A DNA stretch of 64,000 bases, taken from positions 1,302,001 to 1,366,000 of the forward strand of contig NZ_CP150302.1 of the NCBI RefSeq assembly GCF_038051945.1, read 5' to 3'. Positions 38,703 through 47,480 of the stretch are shown one piece after another (position 1 is the stretch's first letter; each line of letters starts with the position of its first letter). The position numbers and the translations under genes were made by a program. Below the pieces are notes generated by a model that was not told the DNA's origin, ran no database searches, and worked only from the letters and a program-made list of their open reading frames with translations. This stretch comes from Paenibacillus sp. FSL H3-0469 (GTDB lineage: Bacteria > Bacillota > Bacilli > Paenibacillales > Paenibacillaceae).

Positions 38703-39821
38703 TTAAATTACCTTATAAATTGCACCCGGTAATTGTGTTACCGCTTTTTTTATGATTAAAGATAACAGAACTGAATGCAAATGTCCAAAATCCCACCTCG
38801 TTGACGCCAGCAGCTCATCGAGTGTAAACGGGCCTTGATGCAGTATATGGTAAAGGTGCAGCTCCTCACTTGTCAATTTCTTTTCCATCAGATCGGCCGG
38901 ACTCTCTTGCTCTAGTGCTCCTGCTGAGGCTGTTCCAATCCCCTTGGAAGGCAGGCAGGAGACGTATTCTTCCACAATATCTGAGGCACAGGTTACCAGC
39001 TTCGCACCTTGCTTAATCAACTCCAGTGCCCCTCTGCTCTTGGGAGAGGTCAGCGGCCCCGGCACGGCAAATACATCCCGGCTTGCTTCAAGCGCAGCAT
39101 CGGCAGTAATCAGGGACCCGCTGCGGCTGTCTGCTTCTACCACCAGTGTTCCCAGTGACAGACCGGCGATAATCCGGTTGCGCTGCGGGAATAGTCCAGG
39201 ATGGCTCGGAGTTCCGAGAGGATATTCGCTAAGAACCAGCCCGCCCCGCGAAATTTGCCGCTCCAGCTCACGGTTATCCGGAGGATAGACCTTATCGAGG
39301 CCGGTTGCCACCACCGCAATGGTCCCCCCTGCTCCGTCTAGCGCCGCTTCATGACAGACACTGTCAATCCCCCTCGCCAGGCCGCTTACAACCGTGAGAC
39401 CGGCTGCACTTAGCTGTCCCGCCAGCATCTCTCCCACCTTACGCCCATAAGCAGTAGGTACCCGCGTCCCAACCATGGCAACAGAGGGACGGGAAGCCAG
39501 CTCCAGGCGGCCACGATAGTACAATACCCAAGGCGGCTGAGGGGTTTCCCGCAGCTGCACGGGGTATTGTTCGTCCAGAATGGTGACCATCGCTACACCG
39601 CTTTCTTTCATTAAAGAGTAGCGCTTCAGCACCCATGCTTCAGTAAATTCTGCCGCCAGCCGTGCAGCTACTACGCTGCTGATTCCAACCCGCTCCCATT
39701 CCTCAGCAGAACAGGAGAAGACAGCATTCGTCAAAAGACCCGCCCGGCGGATCTTGTCGATACTTTTCCACCCAATCCCCTCCATCTCATGCAGACCGAA
39801 CAACAGCTCCCGAATTTCCAT
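38703..39821 (-). CDS. dprA: DNA-processing protein DprA
   Basis: 372 residues. N-terminal HhH-like region (HEMEGIGWKSIDKIRRAG), Rossmann core with VAMVGTRVPTAYGRKVGEML, GLARGIDSVCHEAAL, FPQRNRIIAGLS and EADSRSGSLITADAALE, and a C-terminal winged-helix region (about 300-372). It loads RecA on incoming single-stranded DNA in transformation. Good GGGGAG site before the ATG. Confidence 0.96.
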   Translation of the reverse strand: MEIRELLFGLHEMEGIGWKSIDKIRRAGLLTNAVFSCSAEEWERVGISSVVAARLAAEFTEAWVLKRYSLMKESGVAMVTILDEQYPVQLRETPQPPWVLYYRGRLELASRPSVAMVGTRVPTAYGRKVGEMLAGQLSAAGLTVVSGLARGIDSVCHEAALDGAGGTIAVVATGLDKVYPPDNRELERQISRGGLVLSEYPLGTPSHPGLFPQRNRIIAGLSLGTLVVEADSRSGSLITADAALEASRDVFAVPGPLTSPKSRGALELIKQGAKLVTCASDIVEEYVSCLPSKGIGTASAGALEQESPADLMEKKLTSEELHLYHILHQGPFTLDELLASTRWDFGHLHSVLLSLIIKKAVTQLPGAIYKVI

Positions 39822-39887
39822 ATGTATTCTCTCCCCGTGCGGAAGGGCCAGCCTTCCTTATTGTCTTAAACCAAATGGTCTTAAACC

Positions 39888-39935
39888 AAAAAAAGCAACC
39901 TTTCATCCGCGTAATACGGGACAAAAGGTTGCTTA
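39888..39935 (-). terminator. Terminator after sucD
   Basis: Minus strand: AGCAACCTTT pairs with AAAGGTTGCT, with an inner GTCC/GGAT pairing, followed by a run of seven T (39888-39894). It ends the sucCD transcript before dprA. Confidence 0.8.
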
Positions 39936-39985
39936 CCTTCAATATTCATTATACCTGCTTCAGCAGGAAAAGCTGTGACTAAACA

Positions 39986-40038
39986 ACCCCACAAAGTGGA
40001 GATTTAGCTTGGATGATAACTCAGGTACTTGGCGGGGA
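39986..40038. repeat. Dispersed 53-base intergenic repeat, copy 1
   Basis: This stretch begins ACCCCACAAAGTGG and ends TACTTGGCGGGGA. It aligns without gaps to 52802-52854, with 41 of 53 bases identical. It lies between sucD and its terminator. Complementary ends (CCCC/GGGG) would let it form a hairpin-like unit. Confidence 0.6.
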
Positions 40039-40072
40039 CCCCAAAACATTTCGAACTAGCGTAAGAAGTGCT

Positions 40073-41002
40073 CTAGTGGGTTGTGAAAGCATTCAGGATG
40101 CCGCGTTCCTCAAGTACACTGACGAGGGTAGAGCCCATTTCGGCAGGCGTTGGCGCTACCTTGATGCCGCAGGACTCCAGCACAGCGATCTTCTCGCTCG
40201 CCGTACCTTTGCCGCCCGAAATAATCGCCCCGGCGTGGCCCATCCGTTTGCCTGGAGGTGCAGTAACCCCGCCGATGAAGCCCACTACAGGCTTGGTCAT
40301 ATTCTCTTTGATCCACAGCGCAGCCTCTTCCTCTGCCGTCCCGCCGATCTCACCGATCATAATGACAGCCTTCGTGCCCGGATCTTCATTAAATAGCTTC
40401 AGAATATCGATGAACTCCGAGCCCTTCACCGGGTCGCCTCCGATGCCCACCGCCGAGGATTGGCCGATTCCGCGCTCTGTCAGCTGATGAACAGCTTCGT
40501 AGGTCAAGGTGCCGCTTCGTGAAACTACACCCACATAACCCGGCTTATGAATATAACCCGGCATAATGCCGATTTTACATTCTCCAGGCGTGATGACACC
40601 GGGACAGTTGGGACCGATCAATACCGTGGAGCGACCTTCCATGTATCTGGACACTTTGACCATATCCAGCACCGGAATGCCTTCCGTGATACAAATGACC
40701 AGTTCCATCTCCGCATCCACTGCTTCCATAATGGAATCTGCGGCAAAGGCAGGCGGTACATAAATGACGCTTGCAGTTGCGCCTGTGGCTGCTTTGGCGG
40801 CAACAACCGTGTCGAAGACAGGCAGACTTTTCTCCGTGCCGTTGTCCAGGGTTATCTGAACCGTAGTCCCCCCCTTGCCAGGAGTTACCCCTCCAACCAT
40901 CTGAGTACCGTAATCCAGCGCGCCTTTTGTATGAAATAAACCCGTAGCGCCGGTAATTCCCTGGGTGATGACTTTCGTATTTTTATCTACAAGAATGCTC
41001 AT
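40073..41002 (-). CDS. sucD: Succinate-CoA ligase alpha subunit
   Basis: 309 residues from [15 protein letters not shown] (ATG at 41002); the upstream extension of the frame has no family match. CoA-binding Rossmann start, [20 protein letters not shown], and the phospho-His in [18 protein letters not shown]. It couples succinyl-CoA hydrolysis to nucleotide triphosphate formation in the TCA cycle, with SucB-like partner SucC upstream. Confidence 0.97.
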   Translation of the reverse strand: MSILVDKNTKVITQGITGATGLFHTKGALDYGTQMVGGVTPGKGGTTVQITLDNGTEKSLPVFDTVVAAKAATGATASVIYVPPAFAADSIMEAVDAEMELVICITEGIPVLDMVKVSRYMEGRSTVLIGPNCPGVITPGECKIGIMPGYIHKPGYVGVVSRSGTLTYEAVHQLTERGIGQSSAVGIGGDPVKGSEFIDILKLFNEDPGTKAVIMIGEIGGTAEEEAALWIKENMTKPVVGFIGGVTAPPGKRMGHAGAIISGGKGTASEKIAVLESCGIKVAPTPAEMGSTLVSVLEERGILNAFTTH

Positions 41003-41068
41003 GCGATAGGTCACATCCTCACTTATATTGTCGAATACGAGACTGGCTCCCCACAAAGGCAGCTATGA

Positions 41069-42226
41069 TTACACAAGAGCAACGATTTTGCGGGCACCGT
41101 CCGCCATGGAATCAGCAGCAACGATATTCAGTCCGGAGCCGGCGAGAATCTCCTTGCCCAGTGCCACATTCGTGCCCTCAAGACGTACGACCAGCGGCTT
41201 GGTTAAGCCAAGCTGTCTCGCCGCTTCGACCACACCGGTAGCGATGACATCACAACGCATAATGCCGCCAAAAATATTAACAAAGATACCGTTCACCTTG
41301 TCATCGGACAGGATGATTTTGAAGGCTTCTGTTACCTTCTCAGTCGTCGCACCGCCCCCTACATCGAGGAAGTTGGCCGGTTCGCCGCCATAATATTTAA
41401 TGATATCCATAGTTGCCATCGCCAGGCCCGCACCGTTCACCATACAGCCGATGTTGCCGTCCAGTGCGATGTAGCTGAGGTCGAATTTGGACGCTTCGAT
41501 TTCTTTGGCATCCTCTTCGTCCAGATCACGCAGTTCCAGGATATCCTTGTGGCGGAACAGACTGTTGGAATCGAAGTTAAGCTTGGCATCAAGCGCCATG
41601 ACATTACCGTCAGCAGTAACGACCAGCGGGTTGATCTCCGCAATCGAGCAATCTTTATCCACAAAAGCCAGATATAGCGCTTGCATGAACTTGACCGCTT
41701 TGTTCACCAATTCGGGAGGAATAGCGATACTGTAAGCCAGCTTACGCGCCTGGAAGGTCTGAAGCCCCACCGCCGGATCAACAATTTCCTTGAAAATCTT
41801 CTCGGGATGTGTCGCTGCCACCTCTTCAATCTCCGTACCGCCCTCTTCAGATGCCATCATAACGACACGTCCTGAAGCACGGTCCACAACCAGACCGATA
41901 TAATATTCTTTGACAATCTGACAGCCCTCTTCAATCAGCAGCCGCTTCACTACCTTGCCTTCGGGTCCCGTCTGATGGGTCACCAGTGTCTTGCCAAGGA
42001 TCTCGGACGCATACGCGCGTACCTCATCACTGTTCTTCGCCACCTTGACGCCGCCGGCTTTGCCGCGTCCGCCAGCATGAATCTGCGCTTTGACTACAAC
42101 CACAGGTGTACCCAGCGCTGCGGCAGCTTCCACTGCTTCGTCCACTGTATAAGCAACTTTTCCGTTCGGTACGGCTACGCCATACTTCTTAAGTACTTCT
42201 TTTCCCTGATACTCGTGGATATTCAT
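41069..42226 (-). CDS. sucC: Succinate-CoA ligase beta subunit
   Basis: 385 residues. ATP-grasp N-terminal domain ([37 protein letters not shown]) and CoA-ligase C-terminal domain ([33 protein letters not shown]). Forms the heterodimer with SucD. AGGAGG eight bases before the ATG. A long leader with inverted repeats and a cre-like site precedes it. Confidence 0.97.
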   Translation of the reverse strand: MNIHEYQGKEVLKKYGVAVPNGKVAYTVDEAVEAAAALGTPVVVVKAQIHAGGRGKAGGVKVAKNSDEVRAYASEILGKTLVTHQTGPEGKVVKRLLIEEGCQIVKEYYIGLVVDRASGRVVMMASEEGGTEIEEVAATHPEKIFKEIVDPAVGLQTFQARKLAYSIAIPPELVNKAVKFMQALYLAFVDKDCSIAEINPLVVTADGNVMALDAKLNFDSNSLFRHKDILELRDLDEEDAKEIEASKFDLSYIALDGNIGCMVNGAGLAMATMDIIKYYGGEPANFLDVGGGATTEKVTEAFKIILSDDKVNGIFVNIFGGIMRCDVIATGVVEAARQLGLTKPLVVRLEGTNVALGKEILAGSGLNIVAADSMADGARKIVALV

Positions 42227-42403
42227 TCCGGAAGCCTCCTAAAGTGTTGCGGTGACCTGTGCAGGCAGCCTGCGGTCATTCCGCATTCCGTTTTGATTGT
42301 CCAAAGCCGGGTCCAGACCGGTTGTTAACCGGCAATATCCCGGTACAAGCAGAGCGCCGGCGCCTGAAGCATATGCTGCAAACGTTACAGTTCTCTGCCA
42401 GTA

Positions 42404-42449
42404 GCATATAGTTCCTATCACAAAGTGATATCTATAATTACCTATATGC
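42404..42449. repeat. Nested inverted repeats in the sucC leader
   Basis: Outer arms GCATATAG (42404-42411) and CTATATGC (42442-42449) are perfect complements. Inside them is a perfect 15-base dyad TATCACAAAGTGATA (42416-42430). They lie just downstream of the proposed transcription start, where an operator or leader hairpin would act. Confidence 0.55.
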
Positions 42450-42469
42450 CAGAATGTGAAACCCAGAAT

Positions 42470-42497
42470 ATTGTAACATGTTTTAAAAACGCTTTCC
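42470..42497 (-). promoter_or_regulatory. sucC promoter candidate with cre-like site
   Basis: Minus strand extended -10 TGTTACAAT (-10 hexamer TACAAT at 42470-42475), with no good -35. The position of the -35 is covered by GGAAAGCGTTTTTA (42484-42497), which matches the CcpA cre consensus at most places, including the central CG. The arrangement suggests carbon-catabolite repression; this is inference from sequence. Confidence 0.4.
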
Positions 42498-42641
42498 TTA
42501 AAAACTTTCACTATTTATACATACATTTTCGCTCGGTTTCATGCCGGAATGCGAACGATTGCATTGACATCCATGCTGAAACGGCTTTACCGCCCTTATT
42601 CAGGACGGCGAAACCTATACTCTTGTATGGGAGCGAGACTA

Positions 42642-43109
42642 CTATTTTGAATTGCTGACGTTAGCTTCATGCACCCGGTCCAGGAGATTTTTGAATTGTC
42701 CCAGCAAATCTATGAACTCTACCGGGGAGAGCTTCGTGCCTTCTACCATTTTGCCGGGAATGTCCATAGCATCCAGCTGAAGCGCCAAGCCTTGGGGGGT
42801 TAATGAAATCAGTACCTTCCGCTCATCCTGCAAAGAACGTTCACGCAAAATTAGTCCTGCAGCCTGCAGACGCTTGAGCAGCGGAGTCAGCGTACCTGAA
42901 TCGAGGAACAGAGCTTCACCCAGCTCTTTGACTGTACATTGCTGTCTCTCCCACAGGACCAGCATAACCAGATACTGCGAATACGTTAATCCGATCTTAT
43001 CCAGATGAGGCTGGTATAGCTTCGTAAATTCACGCGAACAGGCATAAATCGTAAAGCAGAGCTGGTTCTCCAGCATAAGCTCAGGGGTTGTTGTGGATTC
43101 TTTTTGCAT
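42642..43109 (-). CDS. ohrR: Organic hydroperoxide-sensing repressor OhrR (MarR family)
   Basis: 155 residues, MarR winged-helix. The sensing Cys is Cys18 in [14 protein letters not shown], and the two Tyr that contact it in the family are Tyr32 and Tyr43 (offset by three from B. subtilis OhrR). Wing and recognition region: [35 protein letters not shown] second Cys at position 24 is notable. Divergent from ohr, whose promoter it should repress. Confidence 0.93.
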   Translation of the reverse strand: MQKESTTTPELMLENQLCFTIYACSREFTKLYQPHLDKIGLTYSQYLVMLVLWERQQCTVKELGEALFLDSGTLTPLLKRLQAAGLILRERSLQDERKVLISLTPQGLALQLDAMDIPGKMVEGTKLSPVEFIDLLGQFKNLLDRVHEANVSNSK

Positions 43110-43184
43110 TTCTTCTTCACCTGCCTTTGTGACAATAGTTTATCACAATTCATCCATAATATCATGTTAATAGCGGAAAATAGA

Positions 43185-43214
43185 TTGACTTTAATTTTAA
43201 TTGTGTTAAATTAA
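43185..43214 (+). promoter_or_regulatory. ohr promoter with overlapping inverted repeat (OhrR operator candidate)
   Basis: -35 TTGACT (43185-43190), 16-base spacer, -10 TAAATT (43207-43212). TTAATTT (43191-43197) and AAATTAA (43208-43214) form an inverted repeat across the spacer and -10. OhrR operators are AT-rich dyads at this position, so repression by OhrR is likely. Confidence 0.55.
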
Positions 43215-43257
43215 GTTGTGTACAATACATTATGAAAACGAACGGGAGCGATTTAAT

Positions 43258-43686
43258 ATGATGACCATCCAACAGAAAATGTACGAAACAACAGTAAAAG
43301 CCGTAGGCGGCAGACAGGGTTCTATCGAATCCGACAGCCCTAAGCTGAACCTTGCGATCAGCACACCACGCGAAATGGGCGGCGCCGGCGGTGAAGGCAC
43401 GAATCCTGAGCAGCTGTTCGCAGCCGGATATTCCGCTTGCTTTGACAGCGCGCTAAACATGGTTGCACGTATGGGCAAAGTAAAGATCGAAGGCTCTGAA
43501 GTAACAGCTACCGTCAGCTTCGGTAAAGTGGAAGACGGCGGCTTCGGCATTGCCGTGAAGATGGATGTTCTGGTCAAGGGTGTCGATCGTGAAACCGCCA
43601 AACAGCTGGTAGAAGCGGCTCATGGCGCATGTCCTTACTCCCGCGCAACCCGCGGCAATATCGAAGTTGAACTGAACGTGCTGTAA
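43258..43686 (+). CDS. ohr: Organic hydroperoxide reductase Ohr
   Basis: 142 residues from the ATG at 43258 (GGGAG nine bases upstream). The catalytic Cys61 (FAAGYSACFDSAL) and Cys125 (HGACPYSRATRGN) are present, with the conserved Arg19 and Glu51. It reduces organic peroxides to alcohols using lipoyl-type thiols. One of the few plus-strand genes here; it diverges from ohrR. Confidence 0.96.
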   Translation: MMTIQQKMYETTVKAVGGRQGSIESDSPKLNLAISTPREMGGAGGEGTNPEQLFAAGYSACFDSALNMVARMGKVKIEGSEVTATVSFGKVEDGGFGIAVKMDVLVKGVDRETAKQLVEAAHGACPYSRATRGNIEVELNVL

Positions 43687-43711
43687 GAATAGCTCCACAA
43701 GTGGAGACGGC

Positions 43712-43746
43712 ATTGCAGTCCTTTTAAAGGACAGTACCGTTTCAGC
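43712..43746. repeat. Dispersed 35-base repeat, copy 1
   Basis: Contains GTCCTTTTAAAGGAC followed by a shared end, ACCGTTTCAGC. It aligns without gaps to 49940-49974, with about 27 of 35 bases matching. It lies just after ohr. Confidence 0.5.
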
Positions 43747-43750
43747 ATCC

Positions 43751-43784
43751 AACCCCTGTCCGGCGGCCCTGGACGGGGGTTTTG
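43751..43784 (+). terminator. Terminator after ohr
   Basis: CCCCTGTCC pairs with GGACGGGG (one G-T pair) around a nine-base loop, followed by GTTTT. It faces the comM end and may also limit read-through from it, but the minus-strand side has no T-run. Confidence 0.75.
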
Positions 43785-43789
43785 GCGTG

Positions 43790-45487
43790 TCAGGCTTCCT
43801 CCTCCACCATGACCTGCCTGTCCAGATTGCGGTATTGGACCGCTTCGGCAAGATGAGCAGCGCCAATCCCCTCCGTGCCTTCCAGATCGGCAATCGTACG
43901 GGCCAGCTTAATAATCCGGTCATGCGCCCGCATGCTGAGTCCGAGACTCTCCAGAATACTGCTTAGCAGCATCTCCTCTTCCGGCCGCAGTTCAGCATAA
44001 CGGCGAAGCGCCGCCCCGGACAGCTCGCTGTTCCAGGAGATCGGCAGAGTCTTATATCGCTCCGCCTGAATGGCCTGAGCCCGCATAACCTCAGAACGCA
44101 TCTGTGCTGTCGAGACCGGAGGTACACTCCGGTCTCCTGCTCCTGGACGCGGTACATCAACCTGCATATCCATCCGGTCCAGCAGCGGGCCCGAGATTTT
44201 GCCACGGTACTGGGCGATTTTGGCCGGACTGCAGCTACACCGCTGCTCTGCACTGCCATTGCCCAGAAATCCGCACAAACAGGGATTCATGGAGCAAGCG
44301 AGCAGGAACTGGGCAGGAAAAGTAAAGGATGCCCGTGCCCGGCTGATGGTGACAATCCCATCCTCCAGCGGCTGGCGGAGCACTTCGAGCACATTCCGGG
44401 AGAACTCGGGCAGCTCGTCCAGGAAGAGAATGCCGCGGTGTGCAAGGCTAACTTCCCCGGGCTTCGGAATTCCGCCCCCGCCGATCAATCCGGCTGCCGA
44501 GATGGTATGATGCGGTGAACGAAACGGGCGCTCACGCAGTAAGCCGCCTCCGCCGTCCCTAAGCTTCCCGGCAGCACTGAATATCTTCATCACCTCAAGC
44601 GATTCTTGATCGTTAAGCTCGGGAAGAATTCCGGGTAACCGCTTAATCAGCATCGTCTTCCCCGTACCAGGCGGGCCGATCAGAATTATATTGTGCATCC
44701 CGGCAGCCGCAATCGTTAGCGCCCGCTTCACATGATTCTGGCCGATAACATCACTGTAATCCTCATTCATTAGCTGCTTCAGCCCAAGCGGGGAGGGAAT
44801 ATTCTCCGCTGGCTCAGAATGATATCTCAAATGATCCAGGGACAACACCAGAACGGGCGGACGCTTCCTGGAGGACGCTTCAGCACTCACAGATACTGAA
44901 ACCGGAAACGGCAAATCAGCCTGCGGCAAGGGCAAGTCTGATCCGGCTGCTTCAGACTGCTCAACCGGATTCGGCGGAGGAAGCTGACCGGGCTGAGGCA
45001 GCTCACGCAAATGTCCGGCAGTGTACACCTTCATTCCCGCGATTAACGCAGCTTCAGCCGCGTTGCCGGGCGGCACCAGAACAGCATGAATCCCGGCCTG
45101 CCGCGCAGCCTGGGCCATGGATAATACCCCATTTACCGGCCGCAGACTTCCATCCAGCGCAAGCTCACCAATCAGCAGCATCTGCCCGGCTTCCGGCATG
45201 ATAAGCTGGCCGCTCGTCGTCAGTATCCCGAGGGCAATCGCCAGATCAAACGCCGAGCCCTCCTTGCGCAGATCCGCCGGAGCCAGATTAATCGTCACCC
45301 GCTGCTGGGGATAACTATATCCGCAATTTTTGACGGCGGCCCGTACCCGTTCGACCGCTTCCCTGACTGCCGAATCCGGCAGACCGATAATATGAGTCTG
45401 CGGCAAACCATTAGCCAGATCCACCTCCACTCCGATCATTACACCTTCAATGCCATACAGGCATGCGCTATGCATTTTTCCGTACAC
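43790..45487 (-). CDS. comM: Mg-chelatase-like AAA ATPase ComM/YifB
   Basis: About 565 residues. N-terminal Lon-protease-like domain (SACLYGIEGVMIGVEVDLANGLP, NLAPADLRKEGSAFDLAIALGIL). AAA core with LIGPPGTGKTMLIKRLPGILP and GILFLDELPEFSRNVLEVLRQPLEDG, a Cys cluster (CSMNPCLCGFLG...CSC) and a C-terminal helical domain. In competent bacteria ComM is a helicase that extends branch migration during transformation. The GTG at 45487 is preferred (AGAGGTG nine bases upstream). The site lies inside a leader hairpin. Confidence 0.93.
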   Translation of the reverse strand: MYGKMHSACLYGIEGVMIGVEVDLANGLPQTHIIGLPDSAVREAVERVRAAVKNCGYSYPQQRVTINLAPADLRKEGSAFDLAIALGILTTSGQLIMPEAGQMLLIGELALDGSLRPVNGVLSMAQAARQAGIHAVLVPPGNAAEAALIAGMKVYTAGHLRELPQPGQLPPPNPVEQSEAAGSDLPLPQADLPFPVSVSVSAEASSRKRPPVLVLSLDHLRYHSEPAENIPSPLGLKQLMNEDYSDVIGQNHVKRALTIAAAGMHNIILIGPPGTGKTMLIKRLPGILPELNDQESLEVMKIFSAAGKLRDGGGGLLRERPFRSPHHTISAAGLIGGGGIPKPGEVSLAHRGILFLDELPEFSRNVLEVLRQPLEDGIVTISRARASFTFPAQFLLACSMNPCLCGFLGNGSAEQRCSCSPAKIAQYRGKISGPLLDRMDMQVDVPRPGAGDRSVPPVSTAQMRSEVMRAQAIQAERYKTLPISWNSELSGAALRRYAELRPEEEMLLSSILESLGLSMRAHDRIIKLARTIADLEGTEGIGAAHLAEAVQYRNLDRQVMVEEEA

Positions 45488-45492
45488 CAAAT

Positions 45493-45554
45493 AAGCACCT
45501 CTTCTCCAGAAATACACCCGCAGCGGGCGTTCGTTTCCAGGAAAAAAGGTGCTT
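45493..45554 (-). promoter_or_regulatory. comM leader hairpin covering the ribosome binding site
   Basis: Minus strand: the 15-base 5' arm AAGCACCTTTTTTCC pairs throughout (two G-T pairs) with GGAGAAGAGGTGCTT, which contains the comM Shine-Dalgarno site. An inner GCCCGC/GCGGGT stem closes the loop. Translation would be hindered while the hairpin is closed. Confidence 0.6.
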
Positions 45555-45583
45555 CCTCTTTTTCCGTAATCTTAATTGCTCTA

Positions 45584-45613
45584 AGTATATCCACAACCCT
45601 ACACAACATGCAA
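45584..45613 (-). promoter_or_regulatory. comM promoter candidate
   Basis: Minus strand -35 TTGCAT (45608-45613), 18-base spacer, -10 TATACT (45584-45589). It would start transcription near 45577, giving a 90-base leader that carries the hairpin above. A 16-base inverted repeat TTGCATAATTGTGCAA lies upstream at 45660-45675. Confidence 0.55.
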
Positions 45614-45698
45614 GGTTATTGCGCATAAATCACTGCACAAAATTTAGATTTTAATCGTCTTGCATAATTGTGCAATCACGACTAAAGGATCATTTTAA

Positions 45699-46208
45699 TC
45701 AGCCTTCTTCACTGGCTGCCACCGACTCCCTGATCTGTTCAAAAGATAGCGGGGTGTAATTCCAGTGCTCCACACAAATATTAAAGTGATGATTCCCCTC
45801 ATACTTCTGTCCATGAATATGTCCGTGCACATTCACGTAAGGCATATGCTTGTTCATATACATCGGCTCATGGGAGAGCAGAAAAAACTCCTTGTATATC
45901 ATTGGATACTCACTGACCTCATCAAATCCGGCTTCAAGCCACCAGTCCCGTCCCCGTCCACGGTCATGGTTGCCAAGAATCAGAATTTTGTACCCGTTCA
46001 GCGCAGCCACAATGCTCCGGGTATCCTCTTGATTCCTGAAGGAAAAATCCCCAAGATGAAAAACCGTATCCTCCTTGCTTACGACAGCATTCCAGTTCGC
46101 AATCATCACCTTGTCCATCTCTTCCGCACCGGCAAAGGGCCGCGATTCAAAATCAATGATCAGCTTGTGGCCAAAATGATGATCCGAGGTAAAAAATACT
46201 TTGGACAA
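45699..46208 (-). CDS. Calcineurin-like metallophosphoesterase
   Basis: 169 residues. Metal-binding motifs in order: SDHHFGH near the start, LGDFSFR, LGNHDRGRG, and VHGHIHG near residue 128. This is the small single-domain type, with no membrane segment. Substrate unknown. TTG start with GGAG upstream; it follows a zinc-ribbon protein gene in the same direction. Confidence 0.88.
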   Translation of the reverse strand: MSKVFFTSDHHFGHKLIIDFESRPFAGAEEMDKVMIANWNAVVSKEDTVFHLGDFSFRNQEDTRSIVAALNGYKILILGNHDRGRGRDWWLEAGFDEVSEYPMIYKEFFLLSHEPMYMNKHMPYVNVHGHIHGQKYEGNHHFNICVEHWNYTPLSFEQIRESVAASEEG

Positions 46209-46242
46209 GACCGCTCCCCGCTTTCGCTAAGTGCTTGATTCC

Positions 46243-46656
46243 TTATTCATTCCACTTCCGTTTGGCCCCGCGCCGGTTCACATCCATTTGTATTAATTCC
46301 GCCACCGGCGGCGCTTCCTCATGCTCGATCAGCCATTTGCGCATTTCCTTAATGGCCTCCACTTGTCCGTTGCCCTTGTCGCGCCAGGTCAGCAGCTCGA
46401 TCACATTGATGACCAGTGACAAGAGGCTGCTGTTGCTGTCTTGGGTTTTCTCAGCACGCATCTTGTGGAATAACGCTTCATTCTCCCAGTCAATCAATAT
46501 CTCTTCCGCTATTGCAGGCCGCATAACGGTAAATGTCTTATTACAATTACTGCAGCAAACAACGGATAAGGGCTCTGCGCCAAGTTCCGCTACTATATTA
46601 TGCTCACAATTTTGGCAAGTAAAGCTTACCTGTATATTCATTGGTTGATTCCTCAT
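46243..46656 (-). CDS. Zinc-ribbon protein of unknown function
   Basis: 137 residues from the ATG at 46656 (GGAGGG nine bases upstream). Two CxxC pairs near the start (CQNC and CSNC) form a zinc ribbon. A helical region and a hydrophobic stretch SLLSLVINVIELLTW (about 80-95) follow. The end is basic. No family is recognised; it is probably cytoplasmic. Confidence 0.68.
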   Translation of the reverse strand: MRNQPMNIQVSFTCQNCEHNIVAELGAEPLSVVCCSNCNKTFTVMRPAIAEEILIDWENEALFHKMRAEKTQDSNSSLLSLVINVIELLTWRDKGNGQVEAIKEMRKWLIEHEEAPPVAELIQMDVNRRGAKRKWNE

Positions 46657-46794
46657 TCCGGCAGCCCTCCTCATGGTGGCATTAAAAGTTACACTAATGT
46701 TTACCCACTTCTTTTGAGAAATGACCCATGAAGTCCGGCATCTGTCAAGGATAATTGTATAATTCTACCCGATTTTTCAAAAAACAGAGAACCG

Positions 46795-47181
46795 CTAAAA
46801 GGCGTCCCGGAGATGACGCAGGGAGCCGATGCTTAAATCCGGCTGAAGCTGTACAGCAATCACATCGAAGGCAATTGCATTCGGCTGCAGTCCCTGCATG
46901 TGCAGGTAGACCCGGGCCGTCTCTCTCACCTGACGTATTTTGCGCGCATCAACTGATTCCTCCGCAGTGCCTTGTACAGCTGATCCGCTCCGGCTGCGGA
47001 CCTCAATGAAGACCAGAGCGCCTTCATACTCTGCGATAATATCCAGCTCTCCGCTACGGCAGCGCCAGTTATAATCCCGGATGAGGTAGCCCCGTGAAGT
47101 CAGATACATTCGGGCCGCCTGCTCGGCAGCAGCGCCCTTCTCCTGGCGGGTGTAGGTTCCGCCATCCCCGTTATGGCTCAC
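46795..47181 (-). CDS. YraN/UPF0102 endonuclease-like protein
   Basis: 128 residues. Restriction-endonuclease-like core with AARMYLTSRGYLIRDYNWRCRSGELDIIAEYEGALVFIEVRSRSG, including the G-E-x-D-I and E-V-(R/K) residues of the family. GTG start overlapping the upstream stop (GTGA). Function unknown, though the family often lies next to rnhB. Confidence 0.92.
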   Translation of the reverse strand: MSHNGDGGTYTRQEKGAAAEQAARMYLTSRGYLIRDYNWRCRSGELDIIAEYEGALVFIEVRSRSGSAVQGTAEESVDARKIRQVRETARVYLHMQGLQPNAIAFDVIAVQLQPDLSIGSLRHLRDAF

Positions 47182-47480
47182 TTCAGTCTCCGTTCCCCGG
47201 CTGTCCGGTCACTCTGGTATACATAGCTGAGAATCTCAGCCACCAGCTGGTAGAGCTGAGGCGGAATCTGGTGGTCGAGATCCAGCTTCGACAGCACCTC
47301 TACCAGCGCAGCATCCTCCTGGACCGCTACTCCGTTTTCCTTTGCCTTTTGCAGGATGATGTCCGCAACCGAGCCTTGCCCCTTAGCGACAACCACTGGC
47401 GCTTCACTCTGCCCCGGAATATATTTGAGCGCCACTGCCTTCTTGAGATTTTGCGGAACCTTCTGCTCAGACTCACTCAT
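47178..47480 (-). CDS. FlhB C-terminal-like protein (YlqH type)
   Basis: 100 residues from the ATG at 47480, which overlaps the upstream FliK-like stop (ATGA). The sequence matches the cytoplasmic end of FlhB (AVALKYIPGQSEAPVVVAKGQGSVADIILQKAKENGVAV, then LDLDHQIPPQLYQLVAEILSYVYQ). The membrane part is missing, and the NPTH cleavage motif is replaced by QNLKKAVALKY. Position after the second FliK-like gene matches B. subtilis ylqG-ylqH. Confidence 0.85.
   Translation of the reverse strand: MSESEQKVPQNLKKAVALKYIPGQSEAPVVVAKGQGSVADIILQKAKENGVAVQEDAALVEVLSKLDLDHQIPPQLYQLVAEILSYVYQSDRTAGERRLK

Larger units (their letters stand above)
42227..42641. other. sucC upstream region (415 bases), no gene supported
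   Basis: The stretch between sucC and ohrR holds an extended -10 promoter candidate, a cre-like site and nested inverted repeats, listed separately. A frame of 90 codons on the minus strand (42239-42511) lacks a ribosome binding site, has no recognisable similarity and runs over the promoter and operator elements, so it is not called. Confidence 0.6.

Noticed and set aside
42239..42511. Minus-strand frame of 90 codons upstream of sucC.
   Set aside because: It covers the proposed promoter, cre-like site and dyads; there is no ribosome site, and the composition is not protein-like.
43228..43242. TGAAAACGAACG before ohr resembling a cre site.
   Set aside because: It lacks the conserved C near its end, and peroxide control by OhrR explains the region better.
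43708..43790. Hairpin after ohr considered as a comM terminator too.
   Set aside because: On the minus strand no T-run follows the stem, so only the plus-strand direction is supported.
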